Source: Archangium sp. (GTDB taxonomy: Bacteria > Myxococcota > Myxococcia > Myxococcales > Myxococcaceae). Taken from it: DNA of 64,000 nucleotides. Below are positions 54,957-63,331 of this stretch, piece by piece. Made by a program: the position numbers and the translations under genes. The notes beneath the pieces are model-generated. The model did no database searches and was not told the origin of the DNA. It saw only the letters and a list, made by a program, of their open reading frames with translations. The stretch is from positions 124,001 through 188,000 of the forward strand of contig JAUXRX010000049.1 in assembly GCA_030681645.1 (NCBI GenBank), in the 5' to 3' direction. Each line of letters opens with the position of its first letter. Within the stretch, counting starts at the first letter, position 1.

Positions 54957-57482
54957 CTACCGGCTGCCGATCGAGCCGAACTTCGAGATGGTCACGTTGA
55001 AGCCGAGCTGAGGAAAGAGCACCACCGGAAAGGTGGGCTGGGTGGCTGCCACGTCGACCCGCCAGCAGTCGCACGCGGGTGAGATACCCACCGACGCGGT
55101 CTGCTGGGCGAGCACGAGCCGGGCCGTCTGCTCGCCGTCGGGAGTGCGCTCCTGCATGAGCGCGTCGTAGCGCAGGCTGACGGGCCCGAAGTTCCACCGG
55201 GCCCCGAAGGTGATCTGCTGCACGCGGGTGAGCGACGTGAAGCCGCGATCGATCAGGAACAGCAGGTCGATGGGCTGGCGCGATCGCGCCGTGCCTTCCA
55301 TGAGCAGGTTCTCGTAGCCGAACCACGCGCCGTGCCGGCCGTCATCGACCTCGACCCGGGCCGCGACCCGGGTGATGCCGCCGGTGAGGATCAGGGTGGT
55401 GTCGTCGGGCGTCACCCGGGTGGCGAGCGGGTCGAGCCGCAACATGCCATCCACGGAGAACCAGCCGATCCGCGCTCCGACGCGCCCGAAGCTCTCCCCC
55501 ACCGTGGGCGTGAGGCGCGCGTAGTCGGCTCCGCTCAGCTCGAAGCCCTGGCCGAGGTCCAGGCGCAGCACGTCCTGGCCGCCGCGCCGCACCAGCCGCT
55601 GGCGAAGCTCGACCACCCCCTGGAAACGCGGCGTGATGCCGGGCACCGCTGCGTCGACCGCGTCGTAGGCCACTGGTGAGCCCAACGAGCCCTGCACTCC
55701 CGTGGGCAGCGCACGGAGCTCGACCACCGGCTGAATCACGTGACGCAGCGCGCCGCCATCGAACGAGCGGGACAGCTCGGTCTCGAGACGGCCACCCAGC
55801 AGCAGGTACCCGCGGCTCCAGAATCGACCGGAGGCCTCGCCAGCCCAGGCCAGCTGCCGCCAGGCCACGAAGGCGCTCGCCGACAGCCCGCCGAACGCCA
55901 CCCCCGAGATCGAGAGCCGCGGCAACACCATGAGCCGATCGCGCGCCTCGCGCTCTCCCGGTTGCCAGAGCCGGTCACCCACACCCGACCGCACCACCCC
56001 CGCCGGGCTCGAAGGGTTGGGGTTGAACAGGCGAGCGACGCCTCTCGCAAACGGCTCGGTCAGCAGCGCGCCGCCCGCGGCCGCGGCCCCCTCGTCTCCG
56101 GTGCGGGAGAACAACGGAGCCAGGCGCACCGCGTCGGCTTCCACGTCGAAGCGGACCGGGCCCAACGTCCTCGTCGGCGCCCACCCCAGGGTCACCGCGG
56201 GAAAACGCTGCAACGTCCCCGGCCCGAACGCGCCGACGGGCTGAATGACGTCGGGGCCCGGGGGCAGCGCGCGGCCCGCGGTGGAGGGCGCGTCGTTGCG
56301 CAGCGTGCCGTTGCCCAGGAAGTCGTAGCCCCACTCGATGTCCTGCCGCAGGCCGACGTCGAGCCCGACGAAGTGATCGTCGCCACGGTGAAAGAGCGTG
56401 GCCGTGCTGCGCAGATAGGTCGCGCTGCTGGCGACGATGTCGACCGTGAGGTCGCGGTTGTAGTCACCATCGGAGTGCGCGTTCAGATCGACCCGGGCGC
56501 CGAAGCCCTGGTCGAAGTCCTGCGTGTGCTGCCAGCCCAGCTCGCCGCGCAGCCCCCGCTGACCCGTGTCGGCGCGCAGCCCGTTCAAGTCCGAGTCGAC
56601 GTCGCGGGGCGTGCGGAAGTCGTAGAGCAGGCCCAGCACCACCTTGCCCGTGGCCCGGCTGCTGGGCGTGTAGCGGAACTCGGTGGAGAGCTTCGGCCCC
56701 GCCACCCCTCGCGTGCCGGTGCCGCCGGTGAAGAAACCGGGGGTCAGGGTGACGTCGGCGCTGCGCCCCAGCGTCAGGTACACCGGCTGCTCGAGCGAGA
56801 AACCGTTGAGGACCGAGAAGGCCGGCCGGGGGAACAACAACCCGCTCTGCCGGTCGGTGAGCGGCAGCGACAGCCACGGCAGCCACAACACGGGCACGTG
56901 CTTCACCCGGAACACGGGGTTGGTGATCGAGACCCGCTCTGCCTCGGTGTCGATGGTGGCCGAGCTCGAGGTGACGGACCACGACGGGTTCTTGAAGTCG
57001 CACTCGCAGGGCACCAGCTCGAGCTCGTCGACCGTCCACCTCGTGCCGTCGCGCACCAGGTGGTTGCCCTGCAGCAGGGCCTGGGTCCCGCCCACCTTCT
57101 CCACTTTCTCCGCGGTGTCGGCGGCGAGCAGCGCCTCGGTGGTCAGGTCCTTCTTCGAGATGGCCTGGCCGTCGAAGAGGAACACCTCGCGCACCTGCTG
57201 CTGCTCGTCGAGGCGCACCGTCATCAGGTCGGCGATGATCGCGATCTTCCCGCCCTGGGCGATGCGCGCCACCACGTGGCCGGTGGCGGTGGCGATGCTG
57301 CGGTTGCGATCGTAGACGATGCGATCGGCGTCGATCGCCGCGCCCTCGGTGACCAGCTTCGCCCTGCCCTCGGCGGTGGTCAGGTCCTGCTTGCCGTCGT
57401 GCAGGAGCCGCTCGGCGGTGAGCTGGATCTCCGCCGTCTCAGGTGAGGCGGTGAACACGAGTGCCAGCCACAGCCCGAGCAT
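54957..57482 (-). CDS. lptD: LPS-assembly protein LptD
   Basis: The outer-membrane beta-barrel that inserts LPS, also known as OstA/Imp. 841 residues. After a short signal peptide, residues 18-130 form the OstA-type jellyroll (AERLLHDGKQDLTTAEG, ADRIVYDRNRSIATATGHV). The signature block VPVLWLPWLSLPLTDRQSG then LLFPRPAFSVLNGFSLEQPVY marks the start of the barrel; the remainder is alternating beta strands ending INVTISKF. Only a few cysteines are visible (CECD and near the end CDCW), so the disulfide arrangement differs from E. coli. It follows the AMIN protein gene by 15 bases, so the two are surely co-transcribed. Confidence 0.93.
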   Translation of the reverse strand: MLGLWLALVFTASPETAEIQLTAERLLHDGKQDLTTAEGRAKLVTEGAAIDADRIVYDRNRSIATATGHVVARIAQGGKIAIIADLMTVRLDEQQQVREVFLFDGQAISKKDLTTEALLAADTAEKVEKVGGTQALLQGNHLVRDGTRWTVDELELVPCECDFKNPSWSVTSSSATIDTEAERVSITNPVFRVKHVPVLWLPWLSLPLTDRQSGLLFPRPAFSVLNGFSLEQPVYLTLGRSADVTLTPGFFTGGTGTRGVAGPKLSTEFRYTPSSRATGKVVLGLLYDFRTPRDVDSDLNGLRADTGQRGLRGELGWQHTQDFDQGFGARVDLNAHSDGDYNRDLTVDIVASSATYLRSTATLFHRGDDHFVGLDVGLRQDIEWGYDFLGNGTLRNDAPSTAGRALPPGPDVIQPVGAFGPGTLQRFPAVTLGWAPTRTLGPVRFDVEADAVRLAPLFSRTGDEGAAAAGGALLTEPFARGVARLFNPNPSSPAGVVRSGVGDRLWQPGEREARDRLMVLPRLSISGVAFGGLSASAFVAWRQLAWAGEASGRFWSRGYLLLGGRLETELSRSFDGGALRHVIQPVVELRALPTGVQGSLGSPVAYDAVDAAVPGITPRFQGVVELRQRLVRRGGQDVLRLDLGQGFELSGADYARLTPTVGESFGRVGARIGWFSVDGMLRLDPLATRVTPDDTTLILTGGITRVAARVEVDDGRHGAWFGYENLLMEGTARSRQPIDLLFLIDRGFTSLTRVQQITFGARWNFGPVSLRYDALMQERTPDGEQTARLVLAQQTASVGISPACDCWRVDVAATQPTFPVVLFPQLGFNVTISKFGSIGSR

Positions 57483-57497
57483 GCGGGGCCGTTTGTG

Positions 57498-59249
57498 TCA
57501 CTCGGGGCGTTCGAATTCCAGCGTCAGCTCATTGCCGGCCTGGCTGGCGCGGTACGCCACGGCCTGCTTGAGGCTGATCGTCACCTTCACCCCGCTGCCC
57601 TGCTCTTCGGGGCGCACCAGCGAGACGGCGGTGTCGAAGAACGAGGCGTCGATGATCCGCTGGTTGTTCGGCAGGCTGATCCCGGTGTTCTCCAGGGTGA
57701 TCACCACCTGGCGATCGTTCTCCTCCCCCACCCGGTAGTGCACGGGCGAGCTGGTGCGAAAGAAGATCCGCCCCACACCTTCCTGCTGCTTGAAGCCCAC
57801 GAAGGTCATGCGGGCCTGCTTGCTCGAGGCGACCAGCTCGGAAGGTGACGGGGTGCTGGCCGACGCGGCCTCCAGCTCTTTCTGCTTGCGGGCGCGTTCC
57901 TCTTCCTTCGCGGCCAGGCGCTGGGCGTCGGTCTTCTTCGCCTCGTCAGCGCGGCGGCGCTCCTCCCCGGCCGCGGCGGCCTGCTTCTCCTTCTCGGCCT
58001 GGGCAAACGCGACGCGCTCGGCGGCGGTGCGCTTCTTGTCGTCTTCGAGGCCCTTCTTCTCTTCGGCGGCGGCCAGCGCCGCGCGGCGCTTCTCGTCTTC
58101 GGCGCGGGTGCGGGCCTCGAGGGCGGCGAGCTGTTCCTTGCGCTCGGCCTCCAGCTTCGCCTTCTTCGCTTCCCCGGCCTGCTGCCCGGCCTCCAGCTTC
58201 GCCAGCCGTTCCTGTTCCTTCTTCTCGCGCTCGGCGCGGGCCTTCTCTGCCTTCTCCTGCTGCTTGCGCTCGGCCTCGGCGCGGGCCTTCTCGGAGCGCT
58301 CTTCCTCCTCGGCCTTCTTCTGCTCGGCCAGGGCCTTCGCCTGGCGCTCCTTCTCTTCGCGCTCGGCGGCCAGCCGGGCCTCGCGGGCCTCCGCTTCCTT
58401 GCGCTTGAGCTCGGCCAGTTCCTTCGCCTTGCGCTCGGCCTCTTCCTTCGCGGCGCGCGCCTGGGCTTCCTTCTCCTGGCGCTTGCGTTCCTTCTCCTCG
58501 TTCTCGGCGGCGAGCTTCGCCAGGCGCTCTTCTTCTGCCTTCTTCTTGGCCGCCTCGGCCTCGGCGCGCTTGCGCTCGCTCTCCTCGCGGGCCAGGCGCT
58601 CTTTCTCTTCCTTCGCCTGCTTCTCGGCGGCGAGCTTCGCCACGCGCTCCTCGTCGGCCTTCTTCTTCGCCTCCTCGGCCTCGAGGCGCTTCTTCTCGGC
58701 CTCGGCCTTCGCCAGCTGTTCCTTCTCTTCGCGCTCGGCCTTCTCCCTGTCGAGGCGCGCCTTCTCTTCGGTCTCCGCGCGGGCCCTGGCGGCGCGATCG
58801 GCCTCGAGGCGCTCGGCGATGGCCTTCTGCTGCTGCTTCGCGTCGGCGGGGAGCTTGACCACCAGCGAGGTGCCGGTGCTGGCGATGTCGGTCTCGAGCT
58901 CATGCTCGAAGCCGATCAGGATGCGGGCGATCGCCGCCGACTCAGAGCCGTAGCTGGCGGTCTTGATGGCGGTGATGGTGCCGTCGCCCACCTTCAGCTC
59001 TTTGGGCACCTCGGAGAACACGGCCTCGGAGATGTCGATCACCAGCCGCGGCGGATCGGAGAGCGTGAAGGTGGTGAAGTTGGGCCGGCGGCTGCCGGTG
59101 ATCTCGACGGTGTTGCCCTTCACTTCGATCTTCGTGATCGAGTTGAGCTGCACCCGGTCCTGCGCCACGGCGGCCAGCGGCTGAGACGCAAGGACGAAGG
59201 CCACCCACCCCGCGAAACATCGGCTGGACCATCGAAGCTGTCTCATCAT
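57498..59249 (-). CDS. AMIN-domain protein with long charged coiled coil
   Basis: 583 residues. Signal peptide (VAFVLASQPLAAVAQ). The first AMIN domain covers about 33-130 (TKIEVKGNTVEITGS, PPRLVIDISEA). Residues 140-470 are a nearly continuous Glu/Lys/Arg/Ala coiled coil like TolA. A second AMIN domain ends the protein (about 475-583; RIFFRTSSPVHYRV, QVVITLENTG). AMIN domains bind peptidoglycan in AmiC and PilQ. The likely location is the periplasm, with the two globular ends far apart. ATG 59249 or 59246 is preferred over the upstream TTG. It is immediately upstream of lptD. Confidence 0.85.
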   Translation of the reverse strand: MMRQLRWSSRCFAGWVAFVLASQPLAAVAQDRVQLNSITKIEVKGNTVEITGSRRPNFTTFTLSDPPRLVIDISEAVFSEVPKELKVGDGTITAIKTASYGSESAAIARILIGFEHELETDIASTGTSLVVKLPADAKQQQKAIAERLEADRAARARAETEEKARLDREKAEREEKEQLAKAEAEKKRLEAEEAKKKADEERVAKLAAEKQAKEEKERLAREESERKRAEAEAAKKKAEEERLAKLAAENEEKERKRQEKEAQARAAKEEAERKAKELAELKRKEAEAREARLAAEREEKERQAKALAEQKKAEEEERSEKARAEAERKQQEKAEKARAEREKKEQERLAKLEAGQQAGEAKKAKLEAERKEQLAALEARTRAEDEKRRAALAAAEEKKGLEDDKKRTAAERVAFAQAEKEKQAAAAGEERRRADEAKKTDAQRLAAKEEERARKQKELEAASASTPSPSELVASSKQARMTFVGFKQQEGVGRIFFRTSSPVHYRVGEENDRQVVITLENTGISLPNNQRIIDASFFDTAVSLVRPEEQGSGVKVTISLKQAVAYRASQAGNELTLEFERPE

Positions 59250-59316
59250 GTAGCACCGTACCAACCCCCGGCCGGTGCTCCACTTTTCGACCTGTCCGTG
59301 CGGGCCGTGGCGCCCC

Positions 59317-59392
59317 GTTCATTCCGAGCGGAGGGAGGGGCGCCCAAGCTCGCAGGAAGACGCCCCTCGACTCCACTCGGGGTGAGCGGTGA
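59317..59392. repeat. Inverted pair of family-A repeats
   Basis: A degenerate inverted copy (59317-59342, GTTCATTCCGAGCGG then AGGGAGGGGCG) faces a good copy (59363-59392, CCCCTCGACTCCACTCGGGG then TGAGCGGTGA). Together they can fold back. A third, partial copy (CTCTCGGGCTGAACG) lies near 59421. The stretch 59250-59433 holds no gene apart from these; it is the upstream region of the AMIN-lptD operon and the 3' flank of the hydrolase gene. Confidence 0.7.
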
Positions 59393-59433
59393 CGGTCTCG
59401 ATCGCTGTTTCGATCACCCTCTCGGGCTGAACG

Positions 59434-60702
59434 TCAGTCCTGGACGCGGGGCAGCGAAGGCGAGCGCGCGCGGTGGGTCTTCGCGTACTCGATGAGGTTC
59501 TTGATGTCGTAACAGATCTGCCTGATGTCGTGCCCCATGGTGAGCTCGATGTGGCTGTTGCCCTTCACCGGCCGCCACAGCAGGTACTCACTCTTGGCGG
59601 CGCGGTAGACCGAGCGGGTCGAGGCGAGCGACGCGAGCGGGTCCATGTCGCCGAAGATGATGGCCATCGGCAGCTTGAACTTCGAGAAGCCGCGCTGGAA
59701 GTCGTAGCCGGTGCGGTAGCAGACGACCTCCATTCCGCGGATCCAGCGCAGGAACTGGTCGACCACCTTGCGCGGTTCCTTCTCGCCGCCCTCCTTCAAG
59801 AGCCACCGCATGTCCGACATCGACATGCGATCCCAGCGGGTGAGCCAGGTGATGCGGTTGGCGATCAGGCTGAGCACCGGGCTCTGCTCGGCGTAGCCCA
59901 GCGCGTCCGACGCGGCCTTGAGCCAGGTGTCGAGGGGCAGGTAGCGGTACGACAGCTGCCGGGGCGCCTCGTCCGGTTCCTTGCGGGTGAAGCGCGAGGC
60001 GAGCCGCGAGAGGGTCTGCCCTACCCCGCGCTGCAGGTTGATGCTGCCCAGCGCGGCGTCGACCGAGGTGCTGATGCCCGGCCCTGCGTAGGCGAGCAGC
60101 TGCAGGGCGAGGCTGCCCTTTCCGATCTGCGCCGGGGCGCCGATGGTGATGATCCCCTCGAGCTGCTCCTGGTGAATGCCGGCGTAGCCGTAGCCGAGCA
60201 TTCCGCCCATCGAGTGGCCGCAATAGAAGATCTTGTCGCGCCGGGTGATGCGCCGTACCCCCGCCACGGCCGCCGGGAGGTCGTAGAGGAAGTAGCTGTC
60301 GATGTCCCAGTCCCACTCGATGTCCGCGGGCAGCTTGCGGGAGAAGCGCGCCGCGCGCTCGTGCTGCAGCGCGATCGAGCTCTTCCCATGTCCGCGCAGC
60401 TCGAGGATGTGGATGTCGATGCCGAAGAACAGGAGGTTCTTCACGAACTCGCCGCTCGTCCACGCGTGGCGGTTTTGACAGAAGCCGTGCACCAGCAGCA
60501 TCGGTTCCCCGAAGAGCGGCTGGGGGAAGGTCTGGGGAATCGGGCGGTACCGGGTGATCACCAGCGACCAGCCGTCAGCGGTCTCCACCACGTACTTCGT
60601 CTTCTTGTAGAGCGCGCGGAACTCCACGTCGTCGACCGTGGGGGTGCGGGCGGGGGGCTCCCTGAGTGGAGGCGCGGTCATCTTCGGTGCCGATTGTGTC
60701 AC
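59434..60702 (-). CDS. Alpha/beta hydrolase
   Basis: 422 residues. Catalytic Ser in YCGHSMGGMLG, Asp in IFGDMDPLAS, His in GNSHIELTMG; the oxyanion region is LLVHGFCQNRHAW. The N terminus has no signal peptide. The overall layout resembles the PHA-synthase/lysophospholipase type (W-x-x-T-R-Y-R opening, large cap domain at about 200-330). The substrate is unknown, probably lipid. GTG 60702 overlaps the HmuY stop (GTGA); ATG 60681 is the alternative. It is the last gene of the TonB-HmuY operon. Confidence 0.85.
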   Translation of the reverse strand: MTQSAPKMTAPPLREPPARTPTVDDVEFRALYKKTKYVVETADGWSLVITRYRPIPQTFPQPLFGEPMLLVHGFCQNRHAWTSGEFVKNLLFFGIDIHILELRGHGKSSIALQHERAARFSRKLPADIEWDWDIDSYFLYDLPAAVAGVRRITRRDKIFYCGHSMGGMLGYGYAGIHQEQLEGIITIGAPAQIGKGSLALQLLAYAGPGISTSVDAALGSINLQRGVGQTLSRLASRFTRKEPDEAPRQLSYRYLPLDTWLKAASDALGYAEQSPVLSLIANRITWLTRWDRMSMSDMRWLLKEGGEKEPRKVVDQFLRWIRGMEVVCYRTGYDFQRGFSKFKLPMAIIFGDMDPLASLASTRSVYRAAKSEYLLWRPVKGNSHIELTMGHDIRQICYDIKNLIEYAKTHRARSPSLPRVQD

Positions 60703-61283
60703 GGCGCGGCGATGGGCGCGTACTCGAGCGTGATCGACGCGGGCGTGCCGGCGGCGTCGTAATACTCGAGCATGCGCAGCTTCACGTACGCGCCCGCCGA
60801 GGTGTGGAGCACGTACATGAGCTCGGTGCGGGGCACCAGGCGATGCACGCCGAGATCGTAGAAGTACCAGCCGCCCTCGAGCCCCACCGGGTTGAAGACG
60901 CCATTGCCCGTGTCGGGCCCCAGCCCCGTCGCGGGCGCCTGGGTGAGCGCGTCGAAGTCGACGCCCGAGAGCACCGCCACGTCCACCGTGCCCGTCGGCG
61001 CGTTCGGCCCGCTGTTCACGCCGATCTTGTCGCGCTTGAACGAGAGCTCCCAGCCGTTGCTCGAGAACGCCTCTTCGAGCTTCATCTCGCGGCCTTCGTC
61101 GAGATCGAGGAAGACCTGCGCCGTCTTGCTGGTCGCGTCGACGCGCACGCGCTTGAGCCCGCCCTCGAGCACCTCGACGATCACCAGCTCACCGGGCGTG
61201 TCGGTCTCGAAGGGGTGATCGACGCGCAGATCGTTCGCGCAGCCGGCGAGCAGGACACAGCAGCTGATCAGAGTCGCGCGCAC
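60699..61283 (-). CDS. HmuY-family lipoprotein
   Basis: 194 residues, lipobox CVLLAGCAN. It matches the HmuY fold pattern: SSNGWELSFKRDKIGVNSGP near the middle and a C-terminal strand pair with YVKLRMLEYYDAAGTPASITLEY. In Porphyromonas, HmuY captures haem for the TonB receptor HmuR. Here too it directly follows a TonB-dependent receptor (one base between). I see no obvious conserved His pair for haem, so the ligand may differ. The start is GTG 61283. Confidence 0.8.
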   Translation of the reverse strand: MRATLISCCVLLAGCANDLRVDHPFETDTPGELVIVEVLEGGLKRVRVDATSKTAQVFLDLDEGREMKLEEAFSSNGWELSFKRDKIGVNSGPNAPTGTVDVAVLSGVDFDALTQAPATGLGPDTGNGVFNPVGLEGGWYFYDLGVHRLVPRTELMYVLHTSAGAYVKLRMLEYYDAAGTPASITLEYAPIAAP

Positions 61284-61284
61284 G

Positions 61285-63273
61285 TCAGAGCTCCACCTGG
61301 ATGCCGCCGATGACCCCGCGCGGCGGTCTCGGGTTGTAGTCCTGGTCGCCCGAGTTGAAGAGGTTGTAGCCGTTGACGAACACGCGCAGCCACTGGCGGA
61401 ACACGTAGGTGAGCTGCGCCTCGAGATCGAAGTAGCCGGCCGCCATCACCACCCGCTCCTCGCCCAGGCCCAGCACGTTGGCGAAGCCCAGGCCCGAGCC
61501 CAGGTAGTACGGCCGCGGAGAGTGCCAGGTCGCGCGCGCCACCAGCTCGAGGCCCACCGGCCGGTACTTCACCGTGACCGTCGCGTTGAGGCGATGCGGC
61601 GAGCGCCCCTCGAGCGCCCGCTGCCGGGTCACGTCGCGGGCGTCGAGGCCCATGTAGCTGAAGTCGAGGTAGGTGCCGCGCGAGAGCCGGGTGCGCGCGC
61701 TCAGCTCGATGCCCTGCGTGTACGCGTTGGTGACGTTCTCGTAGCCGAAGGTGACCGGCGCGTCGGGGTTGGGGATGCCGTTCGCGGTGATGTTGATGAG
61801 GTTGGTGAGGCTGGTGTGCCAGGCGCTCGCCGTCAGCACCCAGCCTTCGATGGGCGGCCGGTAGTCGATCGACGCGTTGACCGAGCCGCTGTACTCGGCC
61901 TGCAGCTTCGGGTTGCCCTGCACCAGGTAGCCGATGCCCGGGTTGCTGAACTGGAGATACAGCTCGGAGAACGACGGCGGGCGGAAGCCCAGGCCCCACG
62001 ACGCGCGGAAGGTGAGCTCGGGCGTCGGGTCGATCTTCACCGCGAGCCGCGGCGAGGGAGCCCAGCCGAACTGGGTGTCCACGTCGGCGCGGAACCCCGG
62101 CGAGACCGCCACCCGCGGGCCGGGCCCCTCGAGCACCCACTCGTCTTGCACGAAGAGGCCCACGCGGCCGCGCTGCACGTCGGTGGGCTGAATGCGCGTC
62201 GAGGTGAGCCGCTCCGAGAAGCCCTCCACGCCGGCGGTGAGCGTGTGCCGCCCCACGCGGTGATCGACCTGGCCGAACGCTTCCCACAGGTTCGTCAGGT
62301 TGGCGGAATAGTCATCGAGCGCGCGGCTGTTGCGCTGATCGACGAGGAACTGATCGCGGAACAGGCCGAAGTGGCCGCGCAGCGTGGCGCTGGTCGAGGC
62401 GTTGAACTTCTTGCGCGCGCCGATCCACGTGTCGAACTGCTCGGTGCGCTGAAAGCGATCGAACACCGCGTTGCTGTCGTTGACGTCGACCGCGTTGAAG
62501 TCGGTGAACACGTAGGCCGCGCGCGCCCACACCCGCAGCGTCTCGTCGGGCACGAAGGCCACCTCGAGATCGCCGTCGATGCGCTTGACGCCGGCGCCGG
62601 CCGTCTCGAGCTTCGGCTCGACCCAGTAGTACGGCTGGCGGGAACGGTAGCCGCCACCCGCGCGCAGCTCGAAGGGCCCCAGCTTCGACCCGATGTTCCC
62701 GCGCACGTCGCCCTCGAGCAGCGTGCCGAACATGCCGCGCACGCTCAGCTCGATCGGCCTCTGCGGCCTTCGGGTGATCAGGTTGATCACCCCGCCCATC
62801 GCGTCGGCGCCGTACAGCGCGGCGGCGGGCCCCTTCACGATCTCCACCCGGTCGACCTCGCGCAGGCTCAGGCGCGAGATGTCGGTGATCGAGCCGGAAC
62901 GGCCACCCAGGCGCTGCCCATCGACGAGGATCAGCACGTACTCGGGGTCGAGGCCCTGCAGGCGAATGCCCACGCCGCGGTTGGTGTAGACCATCTCTAC
63001 GCCCGGGTGCTGCTGGAGCAGCTGGGGGAGATCGCGCACGCCGAGCTGTTCGATCTGGGCGCGGGTGATCACCTCGGTGGGCACCACGCTGTCGATGGCG
63101 CGACGTTCGGTGCGGGTCCCGGTGACGACGGTGAGCCGCTGCCGGTCAGTTTCGCCGTCGACTCCTGCGTCGACGCCGGCGTCGACTCCAGCCGGTGGTG
63201 GGAGCGTCGCGGACACCTGGCCGAGGCACAGCGACCCAGAAAGCCGGATCGCCGCGAGGACGAGAGGGAGCAT
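61285..63273 (-). CDS. TonB-dependent outer-membrane receptor
   Basis: 662 residues. Signal peptide, a short Asp-Ala-Gly-Val repeat (AGVDAGVDAGVDG), then a plug domain (about 45-165) with VVTGTRTERRAIDSVVPTEV as TonB-box region, LPQLLQQHPGV, GIRLQGLDPEYVLILVDGQR and RVEIVKGPAAALYGADAMGG. The barrel ends RVFVNGYNLFNSGDQDYNPR. It is closest in style to the BtuB/HmuR/colicin-receptor group. With HmuY beside it, haem or a similar metallo-ligand is the likely cargo. No Fur box was recognised upstream. Confidence 0.92.
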   Translation of the reverse strand: MLPLVLAAIRLSGSLCLGQVSATLPPPAGVDAGVDAGVDGETDRQRLTVVTGTRTERRAIDSVVPTEVITRAQIEQLGVRDLPQLLQQHPGVEMVYTNRGVGIRLQGLDPEYVLILVDGQRLGGRSGSITDISRLSLREVDRVEIVKGPAAALYGADAMGGVINLITRRPQRPIELSVRGMFGTLLEGDVRGNIGSKLGPFELRAGGGYRSRQPYYWVEPKLETAGAGVKRIDGDLEVAFVPDETLRVWARAAYVFTDFNAVDVNDSNAVFDRFQRTEQFDTWIGARKKFNASTSATLRGHFGLFRDQFLVDQRNSRALDDYSANLTNLWEAFGQVDHRVGRHTLTAGVEGFSERLTSTRIQPTDVQRGRVGLFVQDEWVLEGPGPRVAVSPGFRADVDTQFGWAPSPRLAVKIDPTPELTFRASWGLGFRPPSFSELYLQFSNPGIGYLVQGNPKLQAEYSGSVNASIDYRPPIEGWVLTASAWHTSLTNLINITANGIPNPDAPVTFGYENVTNAYTQGIELSARTRLSRGTYLDFSYMGLDARDVTRQRALEGRSPHRLNATVTVKYRPVGLELVARATWHSPRPYYLGSGLGFANVLGLGEERVVMAAGYFDLEAQLTYVFRQWLRVFVNGYNLFNSGDQDYNPRPPRGVIGGIQVEL

Positions 63274-63331
63274 CGACGCGCCCCTTAGCCCCAGTGCCCA
63301 CCAGAGGCACGGGTTGATCGATCAGACTCGT

